Assembly (NCBI GenBank): GCA_030426665.1
Contig: JAUHYD010000007.1
Span: forward strand, 1-64,000
Length of the DNA: 64,000 bases
Reading direction: 5' to 3'
Source of the DNA: Bacteroidia bacterium
Lineage (GTDB): Bacteria > Bacteroidota > Bacteroidia > Chitinophagales > Chitinophagaceae
Shown here one piece after another: positions 34,516 through 43,064 of this stretch (within the stretch, counting starts at the first letter, position 1; every line of letters starts with the position of its first letter). The notes beneath the pieces were generated by a model that saw only the letters and a program-made list of their open reading frames with translations, was not told the DNA's origin and searched no databases. A program made the position numbers and the translations under genes.

Positions 34516-36480
34516 TTAAAAAGTCCGTTTAAGGTTAAAGTCAGGCGTAGGAGAAACTATAATCGGGTACTTCTCCAGAGTTACGTCAGAAGGATCAAGT
34601 CCGAAGCCACGCTCTTCAGACAGGCTGAACTTCTTGAGTATAAAGTACCCACGCATCATCAATCGTTCCCACATAGGCAACTCATTGTCGCGAGAAAGGA
34701 ACTTCTCCATTACTATAAAACGGAAATCGCCCATTACTTTATTTCTGCTTAACGACTCGTATCGGCTCACAACATTCACTTCCTTGTTCTTCACCATTTC
34801 TTCTACAACGAGCTTAAACATATATTGTATTCTATGCTCCATCCGGAATCCAAGTCTAAATTCTACTCTGATAATCTCGTTGGGCACGATAGTCTGTACT
34901 GTATATTCGGTCGTGTAGGGGTCATCCAGTACATCAACGTGGACGAACCAGTATATGTCGGCACGCTTAGGTTTACGATACAGAATAGAATAAAGAATTT
35001 TGTGTTCTATTTCGTTGGGATTGTTGGCACTGGTCAGGTATACCAGATGCGTCGCATATTTCGGAACAGTTCCATCGTTGCTCAGCTCTTGCATGATGGG
35101 CACATAACCGTCCATTTTCACAAACTCGACATATCTGTTTTTTATCTTTCTGGACTTGTACCAGACGATCATAACAATAAACAACCCACCGGCAATCAAA
35201 ACTGTTACGATACCGCCGCCTGAGAACTTCTCAACCAGGTTGGCCACCAGGAAGGATAATTCAATAGAGAGATTCACAACAAGGTAAATTGCAATCCATA
35301 CAATGGGTACCCGCTTGATGAACATGAAGTATGAAAACAAACAGGTAGTCATCATGAAGGTGGTGGTAATAGCCAACCCGTATGCCGCCTCCATACTTGA
35401 CGAACGTTGGAAATACAGGGTAATAATTACACAACCGATAAACAATAACAGATTGATACCCGGGATAAACAACTGCCCTCTTTCTACCGTAGGGTAATTG
35501 ATTTTCATTTTCGGCCATAAATTCAGCTTGATAGCCACACTAATCAAGGTGAAAGAACCCGATATCATAGCCTGACTGGCTATAATAGCGGCAATAGTCG
35601 CAATGAGAATACCGGGAATAATAAACCACTGTGGCATGATCTCGTAAAATGGATTCTTTGCCAGCGAGTTCCATGGCGTATTTCTGTGGAGGCTTAATAA
35701 ATATGCACCCTGTCCCAGATAGTTAAGTATCAAGCAAGCCTTTACGAAGGGCCATGAGAAACGTATATTGGGTCGTCCGCAGTGGCCCAAATCGGAATAC
35801 AATGCTTCTGCCCCTGTCGTACAAAGAAATACAGCACCCAATATCCAAAAACCTTCGGGGTACTGTGTTAAGATTTTGATGGCATAATAAGGGTTAAACG
35901 CTTTGAGAATGTGCCAGTTGCCGGCTACATACAACTGGTGAACACCCAAAATAGCCAGCATAGAAAACCAGACAAACATAATGGGGCCAAATGCCTTTCC
36001 GATTGAAGATGTACCAAATTGCTGAAAGAAAAACAAGGCTGATATTATCGCTAATACAATGTAGACAATGGTCATGGTCCCAATCCCTTGTAATACAGGA
36101 ATATTTCGGAGTCCTTCTACCGCAGAGGTAACAGATATGGGTGGGGTAATCATGCCATCTGCCAGCAATGCTGCGCCGCCGATCATGGCCGGGAATACGG
36201 TCCATTTGCCATGTCGCCGGACTAACGCAAAGAGAGAAAAGATGCCCCCCTCCCCTTTGTTATCGGCACGAAGTGTCAGCAATACATATTTTACGGTCGT
36301 CTGTATAGTAAGTGTCCAGATAATACAGGACAGTGCACCGACAATTAGAAATTCGTCAATAACCTTCCCGCTACAAATGGCATTCATTACATATAGCGGA
36401 GACGTACCAATATCACCATAAATAATGCCAAGGGCAATTATTACTCCAGCAAATGAAACTTTATTCAGATTCTTTCCCAA
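34516..36480 (-). CDS. kup: KUP/HAK/KT potassium uptake transporter
   Basis: 654 residues. About twelve transmembrane helices fill the first 430 residues, starting with VSFAGVIIALGIIYGDIGTS (the conserved GIVYGDIGTSPLY region) and including ALYSDLGHCGRPNIR and ADNKGEGGIFSLFALVRR. A cytoplasmic C-terminal domain of about 200 residues follows. KUP proteins import K+ with protons. The frame opens at a TTG (minus strand, 36478-36480) with an in-frame stop 18 bases upstream and no closer ATG that keeps the first helix, so a TTG start is likely. Confidence 0.95.
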   Translation of the reverse strand: MGKNLNKVSFAGVIIALGIIYGDIGTSPLYVMNAICSGKVIDEFLIVGALSCIIWTLTIQTTVKYVLLTLRADNKGEGGIFSLFALVRRHGKWTVFPAMIGGAALLADGMITPPISVTSAVEGLRNIPVLQGIGTMTIVYIVLAIISALFFFQQFGTSSIGKAFGPIMFVWFSMLAILGVHQLYVAGNWHILKAFNPYYAIKILTQYPEGFWILGAVFLCTTGAEALYSDLGHCGRPNIRFSWPFVKACLILNYLGQGAYLLSLHRNTPWNSLAKNPFYEIMPQWFIIPGILIATIAAIIASQAMISGSFTLISVAIKLNLWPKMKINYPTVERGQLFIPGINLLLFIGCVIITLYFQRSSSMEAAYGLAITTTFMMTTCLFSYFMFIKRVPIVWIAIYLVVNLSIELSFLVANLVEKFSGGGIVTVLIAGGLFIVMIVWYKSRKIKNRYVEFVKMDGYVPIMQELSNDGTVPKYATHLVYLTSANNPNEIEHKILYSILYRKPKRADIYWFVHVDVLDDPYTTEYTVQTIVPNEIIRVEFRLGFRMEHRIQYMFKLVVEEMVKNKEVNVVSRYESLSRNKVMGDFRFIVMEKFLSRDNELPMWERLMMRGYFILKKFSLSEERGFGLDPSDVTLEKYPIIVSPTPDFNLKRTF

Positions 36481-36708
36481 ACCTAACCTATATAATTTTC
36501 ATCAAAAAGCAGAGCGTCAAAGTTAGTTATAATGCCGTTGAAAATTCAAATAGAATTAACACTTCTTTCTGAAATACGATTTTCAACGGGCTGCAATGAT
36601 CTTGCCTTATGTTTTTACCTGAGCAAAGAAGATGTTGTAAATAACACAAATTTCTGCGCCGTCAATTAAAATTGCTCCAATCACATACCCGAACTCATAT
36701 CCTATTAC

Positions 36709-36716
36709 TATCTTTG
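36709..36716 (+). promoter_or_regulatory. TAnnTTTG -7 box of the Kdo8N operon
   Basis: TATCTTTG exactly matches the Bacteroidota -7 consensus, 24 bases before the ATG at 36741. No clear -33 TTTG stands 19-20 bases upstream. It is the only promoter-like box I see before the six-gene run, so it probably drives the whole operon. Confidence 0.45.
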
Positions 36717-36740
36717 CACACGTAATTAAAACCAGACAAC

Positions 36741-37946
36741 ATGCCCGGAACAGAATTATTCGGAAGCGAAGAGCGCAAAGAAATCAATGATGTATTGGAA
36801 ACAGGAATACTGTTCCGCTATAACCACGACGAACCAAGAAAGGGCATTTGGAAAGCCCGCGACTTTGAGGCAGAGGTAAAAAAGATAACGGGAGCTAAGT
36901 ACGCACATGCAGTTTCCAGTGGATCTACGGCTGTTGCAACGGCATTGGCTGCCTCCGGCGTTGGTGCAGGAGATGAGGTAATCGTCCCTCCGTTTACATA
37001 TATTGCTACTGTTGAAGCTGTTTTATTTGCTGGTGCTATACCGGTATTTGCGGAAATAGACGAGACACTTTGCCTGAGTGCCGCCGGCATCAAAAATGCG
37101 ATTACCCCAAAGACAAAAGCTGTATGCTTGGTTCATATGTGTGGTGGGATGGCTGATATGGACGGCATCATGGAAGTGATAAAAGAGCACAACCTAACTT
37201 TGGTAGAGGATGCCGGCCAGGCATTTGCTGCTTCTTACAAAGGTACATCTACCGGCCTATTCGGGACTGCGGGTTGTTATTCCTTCGATTTCTTTAAGAT
37301 TGCTACTGCAGGTGAAGGCGGTGTATTCGTGACCAATGACGAAGCAGTTTATAAGCTGGCTGACTCCTACAGCGACCACGGGCACGACCATGTGGGTAGC
37401 AACAGGGGGATGGAGCAACACCCGGTATTGGGCTTTAACTACAGAATAAGTGAACTGCATGCGGCAGTAGGGGTAGCACAAACACGCAAAGTACCACAGA
37501 TAAAGGCAGCAAATCTGAAACTCAAGAAAGTACTTACAGATATTCTCGCTCAGACAGAAGGTGTTTCTTTTGCCAAGCTTGCAGACCCTGCCGGCGATTC
37601 CGGGACATTCCTGAACCTGATGCTGCCGGATACTGAAACGGCAAAACGTACGGTGGACGAACTGAATAAAGCTGGTGTGGGTGGATTTAACTATTGGTAT
37701 ACCAATATGTACCACTTTGTGAATCAGTGGGACCATATAAAAAATCTTAAATCTGCCGCGAAACTTACGGTACACCTACTTGGCAGTTCACAAGACTATA
37801 CCAAATTGGAATTACCAAAATCGCAGGAGGTAGTCGGACGCCTGATATCCTTTGGTATTCGTTGTACCTGGACTGAGGAGGAAGCTGCTGCTTTGGCCCA
37901 TAAAATTGCTGCTGCTGTGAAGACTGCTGTCCAAATAGAAGCTTAA
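36741..37946 (+). CDS. kdnA: DegT/DnrJ/EryC1 aminotransferase, KdnA type (8-amino-Kdo synthesis)
   Basis: 401 residues, sugar aminotransferase family. PLP lysine in FDFFKIATAGEGGVFV (Lys about 186), VEDAGQAFAAS (Asp contacting PLP), SSGSTAVATAL, VIVPPFTYIATVEAVLFAG and GFNYRISELHAAVG. Next to an iron-dependent alcohol dehydrogenase and kdsA/kdsB it matches the KdnA/KdnB pair known from Shewanella, where KdnB oxidises C8 of Kdo and KdnA aminates the aldehyde to give 8-amino-8-deoxy-Kdo for LPS. Assignment rests on this context; the family alone covers many sugars. First gene of the operon, 56 bases before the KdnB gene. Confidence 0.82.
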   Translation: MPGTELFGSEERKEINDVLETGILFRYNHDEPRKGIWKARDFEAEVKKITGAKYAHAVSSGSTAVATALAASGVGAGDEVIVPPFTYIATVEAVLFAGAIPVFAEIDETLCLSAAGIKNAITPKTKAVCLVHMCGGMADMDGIMEVIKEHNLTLVEDAGQAFAASYKGTSTGLFGTAGCYSFDFFKIATAGEGGVFVTNDEAVYKLADSYSDHGHDHVGSNRGMEQHPVLGFNYRISELHAAVGVAQTRKVPQIKAANLKLKKVLTDILAQTEGVSFAKLADPAGDSGTFLNLMLPDTETAKRTVDELNKAGVGGFNYWYTNMYHFVNQWDHIKNLKSAAKLTVHLLGSSQDYTKLELPKSQEVVGRLISFGIRCTWTEEEAAALAHKIAAAVKTAVQIEA

Positions 37947-38002
37947 TAAAATCAAATCACCCTTCATTAGGTTGGGCGATTACCAAACATTTAATTACAT
38001 AT

Positions 38003-39082
38003 ATGTTCAAGAACTTCAAAAACATTGACAAGGTTGTCTTCGGCAGAGGAAGCCTTTCTATGCTGGAGGGCATACTGGAAGAAAAGAGAAATGAAAACGA
38101 CCATTTTTTCCTGTATGTAGTAGATAATTTTTTCAATGGCAAAGATCTTGCCGACCGACTACCAATTAAAGACGGGGATGTTGTTCGATTCATAGACGTA
38201 GACCCAAACGAGCCGACAACAGAGCAGATAGATACGCTTAGAGATGATATTCTGAAAAACAACGGGCTGCCATCGGGTGTTATAGGTATAGGTGGTGGCA
38301 GCATCATGGATATTGCAAAGGCAGTGTCGCTGATGTTTACTAATGAAGGCTCCTCTACCCTGTATCAGGGTCTGAATCTGATTAAGAAACCCGGCATTTA
38401 CCATTTAGGCATACCTACTATTTCCGGAACAGGGGCTGAGGTATCTATGACGGCTGTGCTTACCGGACCTGAAAAGAAACTCGGACTGAAGTGCGACTGG
38501 ACCATATTCAATCAGGTTATTCTCGACTCTGAACTGATAGCGACAGTACCTGTCGATAAATGGTTGTACACCGGAATGGACACCTATATACATTGTGTAG
38601 AGTCGGAAAACGGCATACTGAACAATGCATACAGTCATGCCTATGCCGAACAATCGCTGAAACTTTGCCGGGAAGTTTACCTCGGCGAACATGCAGGGCA
38701 GACACCGGAAAATGATGACAAATTAATGATTGCCAGCATGATGGGTGGTCTTAGCTTAACTTATTCTGAAGTAGGGGTATGTCATGCACTGTCTTACGGA
38801 CTATCAAAAATATTGGGCACAAAACACTGTTATGCTAACTGTCTGGCATTCCAACACCTGGAAGATTATTATGGCGAGGGGGTGAACGAACTGAAACAAA
38901 TGCTGACAAGACACAATGTTACGCTGCCGACCGGACTGAGTAAAACATGGACGGACGAGCAAATAACAGCAATGGCGACTGTGGCATATAACCTCCCACA
39001 TATGTGGAACCACGCGATAGGTACCGACTGGAAAGAGAAAGTAACTATTGAAAGTATTGAGGCATTGTACCGAAGAATGTAA
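38003..39082 (+). CDS. kdnB: Iron-containing alcohol dehydrogenase, KdnB type (Kdo 8-oxidase)
   Basis: 359 residues. NAD-binding GVIGIGGGSIMDIAKAVSLM, TISGTGAEVSMTAV, and metal ligands DTYIHCVES, EVGVCHALSYGLS and ILGTKHCYANCLAF typical of iron-dependent dehydrogenases. KdnB oxidises the C8 hydroxyl of Kdo to an aldehyde with NAD+; the product is then aminated by KdnA. The gene lies between kdnA and kdsA and is co-directional with both (39 bases to kdsA start region). The pairing with kdnA and Kdo genes is the main reason for this call. Confidence 0.8.
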   Translation: MFKNFKNIDKVVFGRGSLSMLEGILEEKRNENDHFFLYVVDNFFNGKDLADRLPIKDGDVVRFIDVDPNEPTTEQIDTLRDDILKNNGLPSGVIGIGGGSIMDIAKAVSLMFTNEGSSTLYQGLNLIKKPGIYHLGIPTISGTGAEVSMTAVLTGPEKKLGLKCDWTIFNQVILDSELIATVPVDKWLYTGMDTYIHCVESENGILNNAYSHAYAEQSLKLCREVYLGEHAGQTPENDDKLMIASMMGGLSLTYSEVGVCHALSYGLSKILGTKHCYANCLAFQHLEDYYGEGVNELKQMLTRHNVTLPTGLSKTWTDEQITAMATVAYNLPHMWNHAIGTDWKEKVTIESIEALYRRM

Positions 39083-39124
39083 CATCAGCCTGAGTGGCTA
39101 AAAATGACATAAAACAAATAGACA

Positions 39125-39955
39125 ATGAGTATAAATAAAGTAAATGTCGGGGATATAGTATGCGGAAACGATGAGCTGTTTCTGATATCGGGCCCATGCG
39201 TGATAGAAGATGAATCTATCATGATGAAAACAGCTGAAAAGTTGAAGGAAGTTGGTGAGAAGCTGAACATACCTATTATCTATAAGTCTTCGTTTCTGAA
39301 GGACAACCGTAGTAACCTCAGTTATTATGATGGTCCGGGTCTGGAGAAAGGGCTTGCTATATTGGCAAAAGTGAAAGAACAGTTCGGGTTCACGCTATTG
39401 ACCGATATACATTATCCCGACCATGCTGCGCCTGTAGCAGAAGTTTGCGATGTATTGCAGATACCTGCATACCTGTGTATGCAATCCGGCTTGATGGTCG
39501 CTGCTGCCAAGACGGGGAAAGTGGTCAATATCAAACACGGGCAGTTTCTGGCACCTGACAATATGAAGCACCCTGTAGCAAAATGTGTAGATTCAGGCAA
39601 TAATAATATCATACTTACCGAGCGTGGCTATACAATGGGCTATAACGACCTGGTAGTAGACCCAAGAAGTTTTTACCACCTTCGCGAAATTGGCTACCCG
39701 GTTGTGTTTGACATTACGCACGCTATACGCAAATACGGTATACCGAGTGCTAACGCACGCGGAGGAGCACGGGAGTTTCTGCCGGTGCTCAGCCGCTCCG
39801 GAGTAGCTGCCGGCGTTGATGGTATCTTTATAGAGACACATCCGGAGCCTGAAAAAGCATTGTGCGACGCTGCCAGCCAGCTAAGTGTTTATGCTCTTGA
39901 GGAGTTCCTGAAGCCACTAATAGAACTACACGCAGTAGCGGTAAAATATAAATAA
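39125..39955 (+). CDS. kdsA: 3-deoxy-8-phosphooctulonate synthase (Kdo-8-P synthase)
   Basis: 276 residues, DAHP synthase I/KdsA family. It condenses phosphoenolpyruvate with D-arabinose 5-phosphate to Kdo 8-phosphate. Motifs: LISGPCVIEDE, IYKSSFLKDNRSN, LLTDIHYPDHA, NIKHGQFLAPDNMKH, TERGYTMGYNDLVVD, ANARGGAREFLPVL and GIFIETHPEPEKA. Cys 25 in SGPCVI is the residue that distinguishes metal-dependent KdsA (Aquifex type) from the metal-free E. coli type with Asn, so this one should need a divalent metal. Third gene of the operon. Confidence 0.95.
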   Translation: MSINKVNVGDIVCGNDELFLISGPCVIEDESIMMKTAEKLKEVGEKLNIPIIYKSSFLKDNRSNLSYYDGPGLEKGLAILAKVKEQFGFTLLTDIHYPDHAAPVAEVCDVLQIPAYLCMQSGLMVAAAKTGKVVNIKHGQFLAPDNMKHPVAKCVDSGNNNIILTERGYTMGYNDLVVDPRSFYHLREIGYPVVFDITHAIRKYGIPSANARGGAREFLPVLSRSGVAAGVDGIFIETHPEPEKALCDAASQLSVYALEEFLKPLIELHAVAVKYK

Positions 39956-40058
39956 TACAATTCGCAGACACATTTATAGGTGAGACGACGACCTGTAGCT
40001 GCAATTATTTGACAAGAACTATTATCTTACACGACATTCAAACATAACAACAAACACA

Positions 40059-41072
40059 ATGGAATTATATTTAGATTCTGCCAACCTTAAGGAAATCGAA
40101 GAAGGATTCAAGTTAGGCTTTCTTACAGGGCTTACCACTACCCCAACCTTTATGCAGCGGGAAGGCATTACCGACATAGATGGCACGATAGTGAAACTAT
40201 CTAAAATGGTACCGGTGCTGCAAATTGAAGCATTGGGCAATACTGCAGAAGAAGTAGTAGCTGAAGCGGTAAGACAACTTGAACTGGGCCTAGACCCCAA
40301 AAAGACGGTTTTTAAGATTCCGGTTTCCTTAGAAGGCTTGCGTGCTTGTAAAATGCTGCGCAATCAGGGGCTTCTGGTGAATGTACACCTTGTATATACG
40401 CTACAGCAAGCCTATATGGCTATGCAGGCGGGCGCGAGTTATGTATGTCCGTTGGTTGGCAGGTTGCAGGATCAGGGGCACGATGCCTTGGCACTTGTAG
40501 AGCAGTGTGTCAAAGCGGTAAACCATTATGGATATGATTCTAAAATCATGTTCAGCTCGGTGAGAAATTCAGAGCACGTTCGAAATGCTATAAATCTGGG
40601 AGTACATACTATTACAGTACCTCTTAAAATACTGAAATCGCTTAGTGAGAACAACTTTACCACTCTGGGTACAGAGCAGTTCCTAAACGATACCCGAATG
40701 ATGACCGTTCGTGTTAAGGATGCTATCAATAGTGTGAACCCGTTGGTATCGGCAGACACCAATATGAAAGATGCTATCGTAAAAATGACAGAATACGGCT
40801 TTGGTTGTGTTACCGTGGTTGATAAAGATGGCGGACTGTTAGGCGTGTTTACTGACGGTGACCTACGTAGATTGTTGCAACAAGATGGTGCTGATATTCT
40901 GAACCGAGAAATAGGCAGCATGGAGTTCAAAGCACCGATAAGCATTGACGTGAATGCGTTACTCAATGATGCGGCAACCATATTCAAAAAGATGTCCGTT
41001 GACAATATATTGGCGACAGACAACAACAAGCCGGTTGGCATGTTGGATATTCAGGACCTTAAAGCATACTAG
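40059..41072 (+). CDS. Transaldolase/FSA-like domain fused to a CBS pair
   Basis: 337 residues. Residues 1-220 are a small transaldolase of the fructose-6-phosphate aldolase/TalC type: MELYLDSANLKEIEEGF, GLTTTPTFMQREG, Schiff-base lysine in TVFKIPVSLEG (Lys 86), VNVHLVYTLQQAYMAMQAGA, VCPLVGRLQDQG. Residues about 225-337 are two CBS domains (TEYGFGCVTVVDKDGGLLG, GVFTDGDLRRLLQQ, MSVDNILATDNNKPVGML) like those at the C-terminus of KdsD, the arabinose-5-phosphate isomerase. Here the SIS domain of KdsD is absent and the transaldolase takes its place in the Kdo operon. I infer that it makes or supplies arabinose 5-phosphate, with the CBS pair sensing a nucleotide or product. Confidence 0.85.
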   Translation: MELYLDSANLKEIEEGFKLGFLTGLTTTPTFMQREGITDIDGTIVKLSKMVPVLQIEALGNTAEEVVAEAVRQLELGLDPKKTVFKIPVSLEGLRACKMLRNQGLLVNVHLVYTLQQAYMAMQAGASYVCPLVGRLQDQGHDALALVEQCVKAVNHYGYDSKIMFSSVRNSEHVRNAINLGVHTITVPLKILKSLSENNFTTLGTEQFLNDTRMMTVRVKDAINSVNPLVSADTNMKDAIVKMTEYGFGCVTVVDKDGGLLGVFTDGDLRRLLQQDGADILNREIGSMEFKAPISIDVNALLNDAATIFKKMSVDNILATDNNKPVGMLDIQDLKAY

Positions 41073-41073
41073 G

Positions 41074-41099
41074 ATACAGCAAACGGCAGTTTGCTGTAT
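41074..41099 (+). terminator. 11-bp hairpin inside the Kdo8N operon
   Basis: ATACAGCAAAC (41074-41084) pairs perfectly with GTTTGCTGTAT (41089-41099) with a 4-base loop, directly after the transaldolase-CBS stop codon. Only TTCC follows on the + strand, so it is a weak terminator at most; partial attenuation or 3'-end protection between the front four and back two genes is plausible. Confidence 0.5.
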
Positions 41100-41128
41100 T
41101 TCCGCACCCTTACAAAGGTAAAATAGTT

Positions 41129-41842
41129 ATGAGTTACATAGATTTCGGACTTATATTCGAAACATTTGATGGTGAGTTCGTTACAGAGCCAAACGTGATG
41201 GGGCGTAGTGCGGGTAACATAAGTGCTTACATATTTGATTGGGACGGAGTTTTCAATAAGGGCACCAAGGGTGCAGACGGAGCCAGTTCTTTCAATGAAG
41301 TGGATTCTATGGGCATCAACATGCTGCGATACAACCACTACATACGTAAGGAACGCAACCCGATTGCCGGCATAATAACCGGTGAGAATAACCCTACAGC
41401 AGTGGCATTTGCAAAAAGGGAGCATTTTCATGCTGTGTATTATGCTATCAAGAAAAAAAAAGAAGCCCTGCTGCACCTTTGTGCTGCGCATGATATCAAA
41501 CCATCACAAGTAGCCTACTTTTTTGACGACATTACGGATTTGGAAGTTGCATCTATGTGCGGCATACGGATTATGACCGGCAGGAAAAGTAACCCCATGT
41601 TGATAAATCTGGTAAAAGAACGCAAGCTGGCGGACTACATTACTGCTAACGACGGCGACAATAATGCCATCAGGGAAGCAACCGAATTGCTGAAGGCCCT
41701 GAGTGGCAGATACGAGGAAACCATCATGCAACGGGCGGACTACTCTGAGCATTATAGAGATTACCTGAACAGCCGAAATATACCGGAACCAGCATTTTAT
41801 TCATTGTCAGAAGGCAAAATCACACAACAAAACCCCAAATGA
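41129..41842 (+). CDS. KdsC-like HAD phosphatase (Kdo-8-P phosphatase)
   Basis: 237 residues. HAD motif I AYIFDWDGVFNKG (Asp 37, Asp 39), motif II GIITGEN (Thr 84), a lysine-rich motif III (KKKKEALL) and motif IV YFFDDITDLEVA (Asp 133-134). The capless layout and position fit KdsC, which removes the 8-phosphate of Kdo-8-P, a step needed before KdnB can oxidise C8. It is longer than E. coli KdsC (188), with about 30 extra residues at the N-terminus and a C-terminal tail of about 50 (RADYSEHYRDYLNSRNIPEP). It overlaps kdsB by 4 bases (ATGA). Confidence 0.8.
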   Translation: MSYIDFGLIFETFDGEFVTEPNVMGRSAGNISAYIFDWDGVFNKGTKGADGASSFNEVDSMGINMLRYNHYIRKERNPIAGIITGENNPTAVAFAKREHFHAVYYAIKKKKEALLHLCAAHDIKPSQVAYFFDDITDLEVASMCGIRIMTGRKSNPMLINLVKERKLADYITANDGDNNAIREATELLKALSGRYEETIMQRADYSEHYRDYLNSRNIPEPAFYSLSEGKITQQNPK

Positions 41843-42573
41843 TAGCAGGAATTATACCGGCACGATATGCATCTACCCGATTTCCGGGCAAAGCCCTTGC
41901 GGACATCAAGGGAAAAAGCATGATTCAGCGGGTGTATGAACAGGCAAAAAAAAGCACGGCACTTAATACTGTAGTTGTGGCTACTGACAGTGAGGTGATA
42001 GCCGCACATGTCCGTTCCTTCGGCGGGCAAGTGGTAATGACCGGGGAACACCACCCCAGCGGCACAGATCGCTGCCACGAAGCTTTGCAACAGCTTGAAG
42101 GCAACTATCAATATGTTATCAATATTCAGGGCGACGAGCCATTTATTGACCCTAATCAGATAGATGAGTTGGCGGCTGTGCTGCAAAGCGGCACGACGGA
42201 AATAGCAACCCAGATGATTGCAGTAAGCTCCCACGAAATGTTGTTCGATACCGGAGAGGTGAAGATTGTACTCAATGACAAAAACGAAGCCTTGTACTTC
42301 AGCCGGATGGTAATACCGTATATAAAGGGAGTCGAACAAAAGGATTGGCATCAGCACCACACCTACTACCGCCATGTGGGCATGTATGCTTACCGCACCG
42401 ATGTGCTGGAACAGATAACAAAACTTAGCGTGTCTTCATTGGAGAAAGCTGAATCTTTAGAGCAACTGAGATGGGTGGAACATGGCTTCAGGATTAAGTG
42501 TGTACAAACTGCTTACGAAAGCCATTGCATAGATACACCCGAAGACCTTGCAAGAATGTTGGAAAGTATTTAA
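41839..42573 (+). CDS. kdsB: CMP-Kdo (CMP-Kdo8N) synthetase
   Basis: 244 residues, the family's normal length. It transfers CMP from CTP to Kdo to make the activated sugar for lipid A glycosylation. Motifs: MIAGIIPARYASTRFPGK (nucleotide-binding N-terminus), VVATDSEVIAAHV, TGEHHPSGTDRCHEAL, YVINIQGDEPFIDP, ALYFSRMVIPYI, HHTYYRHVGMYAYR and SLEQLRWVEHG. In Shewanella the CMP-Kdo synthetase in the Kdo8N pathway prefers the amino sugar; by context the same may hold here. Last gene of the operon. Confidence 0.95.
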   Translation: MIAGIIPARYASTRFPGKALADIKGKSMIQRVYEQAKKSTALNTVVVATDSEVIAAHVRSFGGQVVMTGEHHPSGTDRCHEALQQLEGNYQYVINIQGDEPFIDPNQIDELAAVLQSGTTEIATQMIAVSSHEMLFDTGEVKIVLNDKNEALYFSRMVIPYIKGVEQKDWHQHHTYYRHVGMYAYRTDVLEQITKLSVSSLEKAESLEQLRWVEHGFRIKCVQTAYESHCIDTPEDLARMLESI

Positions 42574-42617
42574 GTCAATACTCCCACCGTAAATATTCGT
42601 TTTAGTATATTTATACA

Positions 42618-43028
42618 ATGCAATTTTTCACAAAACTTCTTTTATCGTTTATAGTAGCTTTATGCTGCATCCAGGGCCAATGCATTGCGCAAAACCATGC
42701 GCGCTATAGCGACATTGAAGAGGGCATGCGGGACGAGTGGTTAGAGCGAGAAGCGATTCATGTTGCTAACAAACGCGCATCGGCACTCAAATGCAGGGAG
42801 ACCTACACCGTTGCGAAAATCACTTCTGAAGACTGGATAACTGAACGTGACTGGCACGGCAATGTCACCGGCAGGTACCTACACATGGAACTGTATGGCG
42901 AAACCTATGATGGCCAATGCGGTGTTACGCATTTTGTGTTCCGGCAGCGGTTGCGTGGCGATGATACCTTTGCTGAACGGCTATCTATTTCAGAGATGGG
43001 GTCGTTTTATGATATGGAGTGTGAGTAA
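42618..43028 (+). CDS. Small secreted hypothetical protein
   Basis: 136 residues. Signal peptide MQFFTKLLLSFIVALCCIQG with probable cleavage after CIA-Q. The mature part has an acidic/basic helical start (EEGMRDEWLEREAIH) and three cysteines (LKCRETY, QCGVTHF, final MECE) that could form disulfides. No family recognised. It follows kdsB by 44 bases on the same strand but is probably separate from the pathway. Confidence 0.6.
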   Translation: MQFFTKLLLSFIVALCCIQGQCIAQNHARYSDIEEGMRDEWLEREAIHVANKRASALKCRETYTVAKITSEDWITERDWHGNVTGRYLHMELYGETYDGQCGVTHFVFRQRLRGDDTFAERLSISEMGSFYDMECE

Positions 43029-43064
43029 ATACCACACACCTTTGTAATCGATATTTTATGCTGC

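Noticed and set aside
34501-34752. 83-residue basic frame after the flavoprotein gene
   Set aside because: It lies opposite the KUP C-terminus and has no independent evidence.
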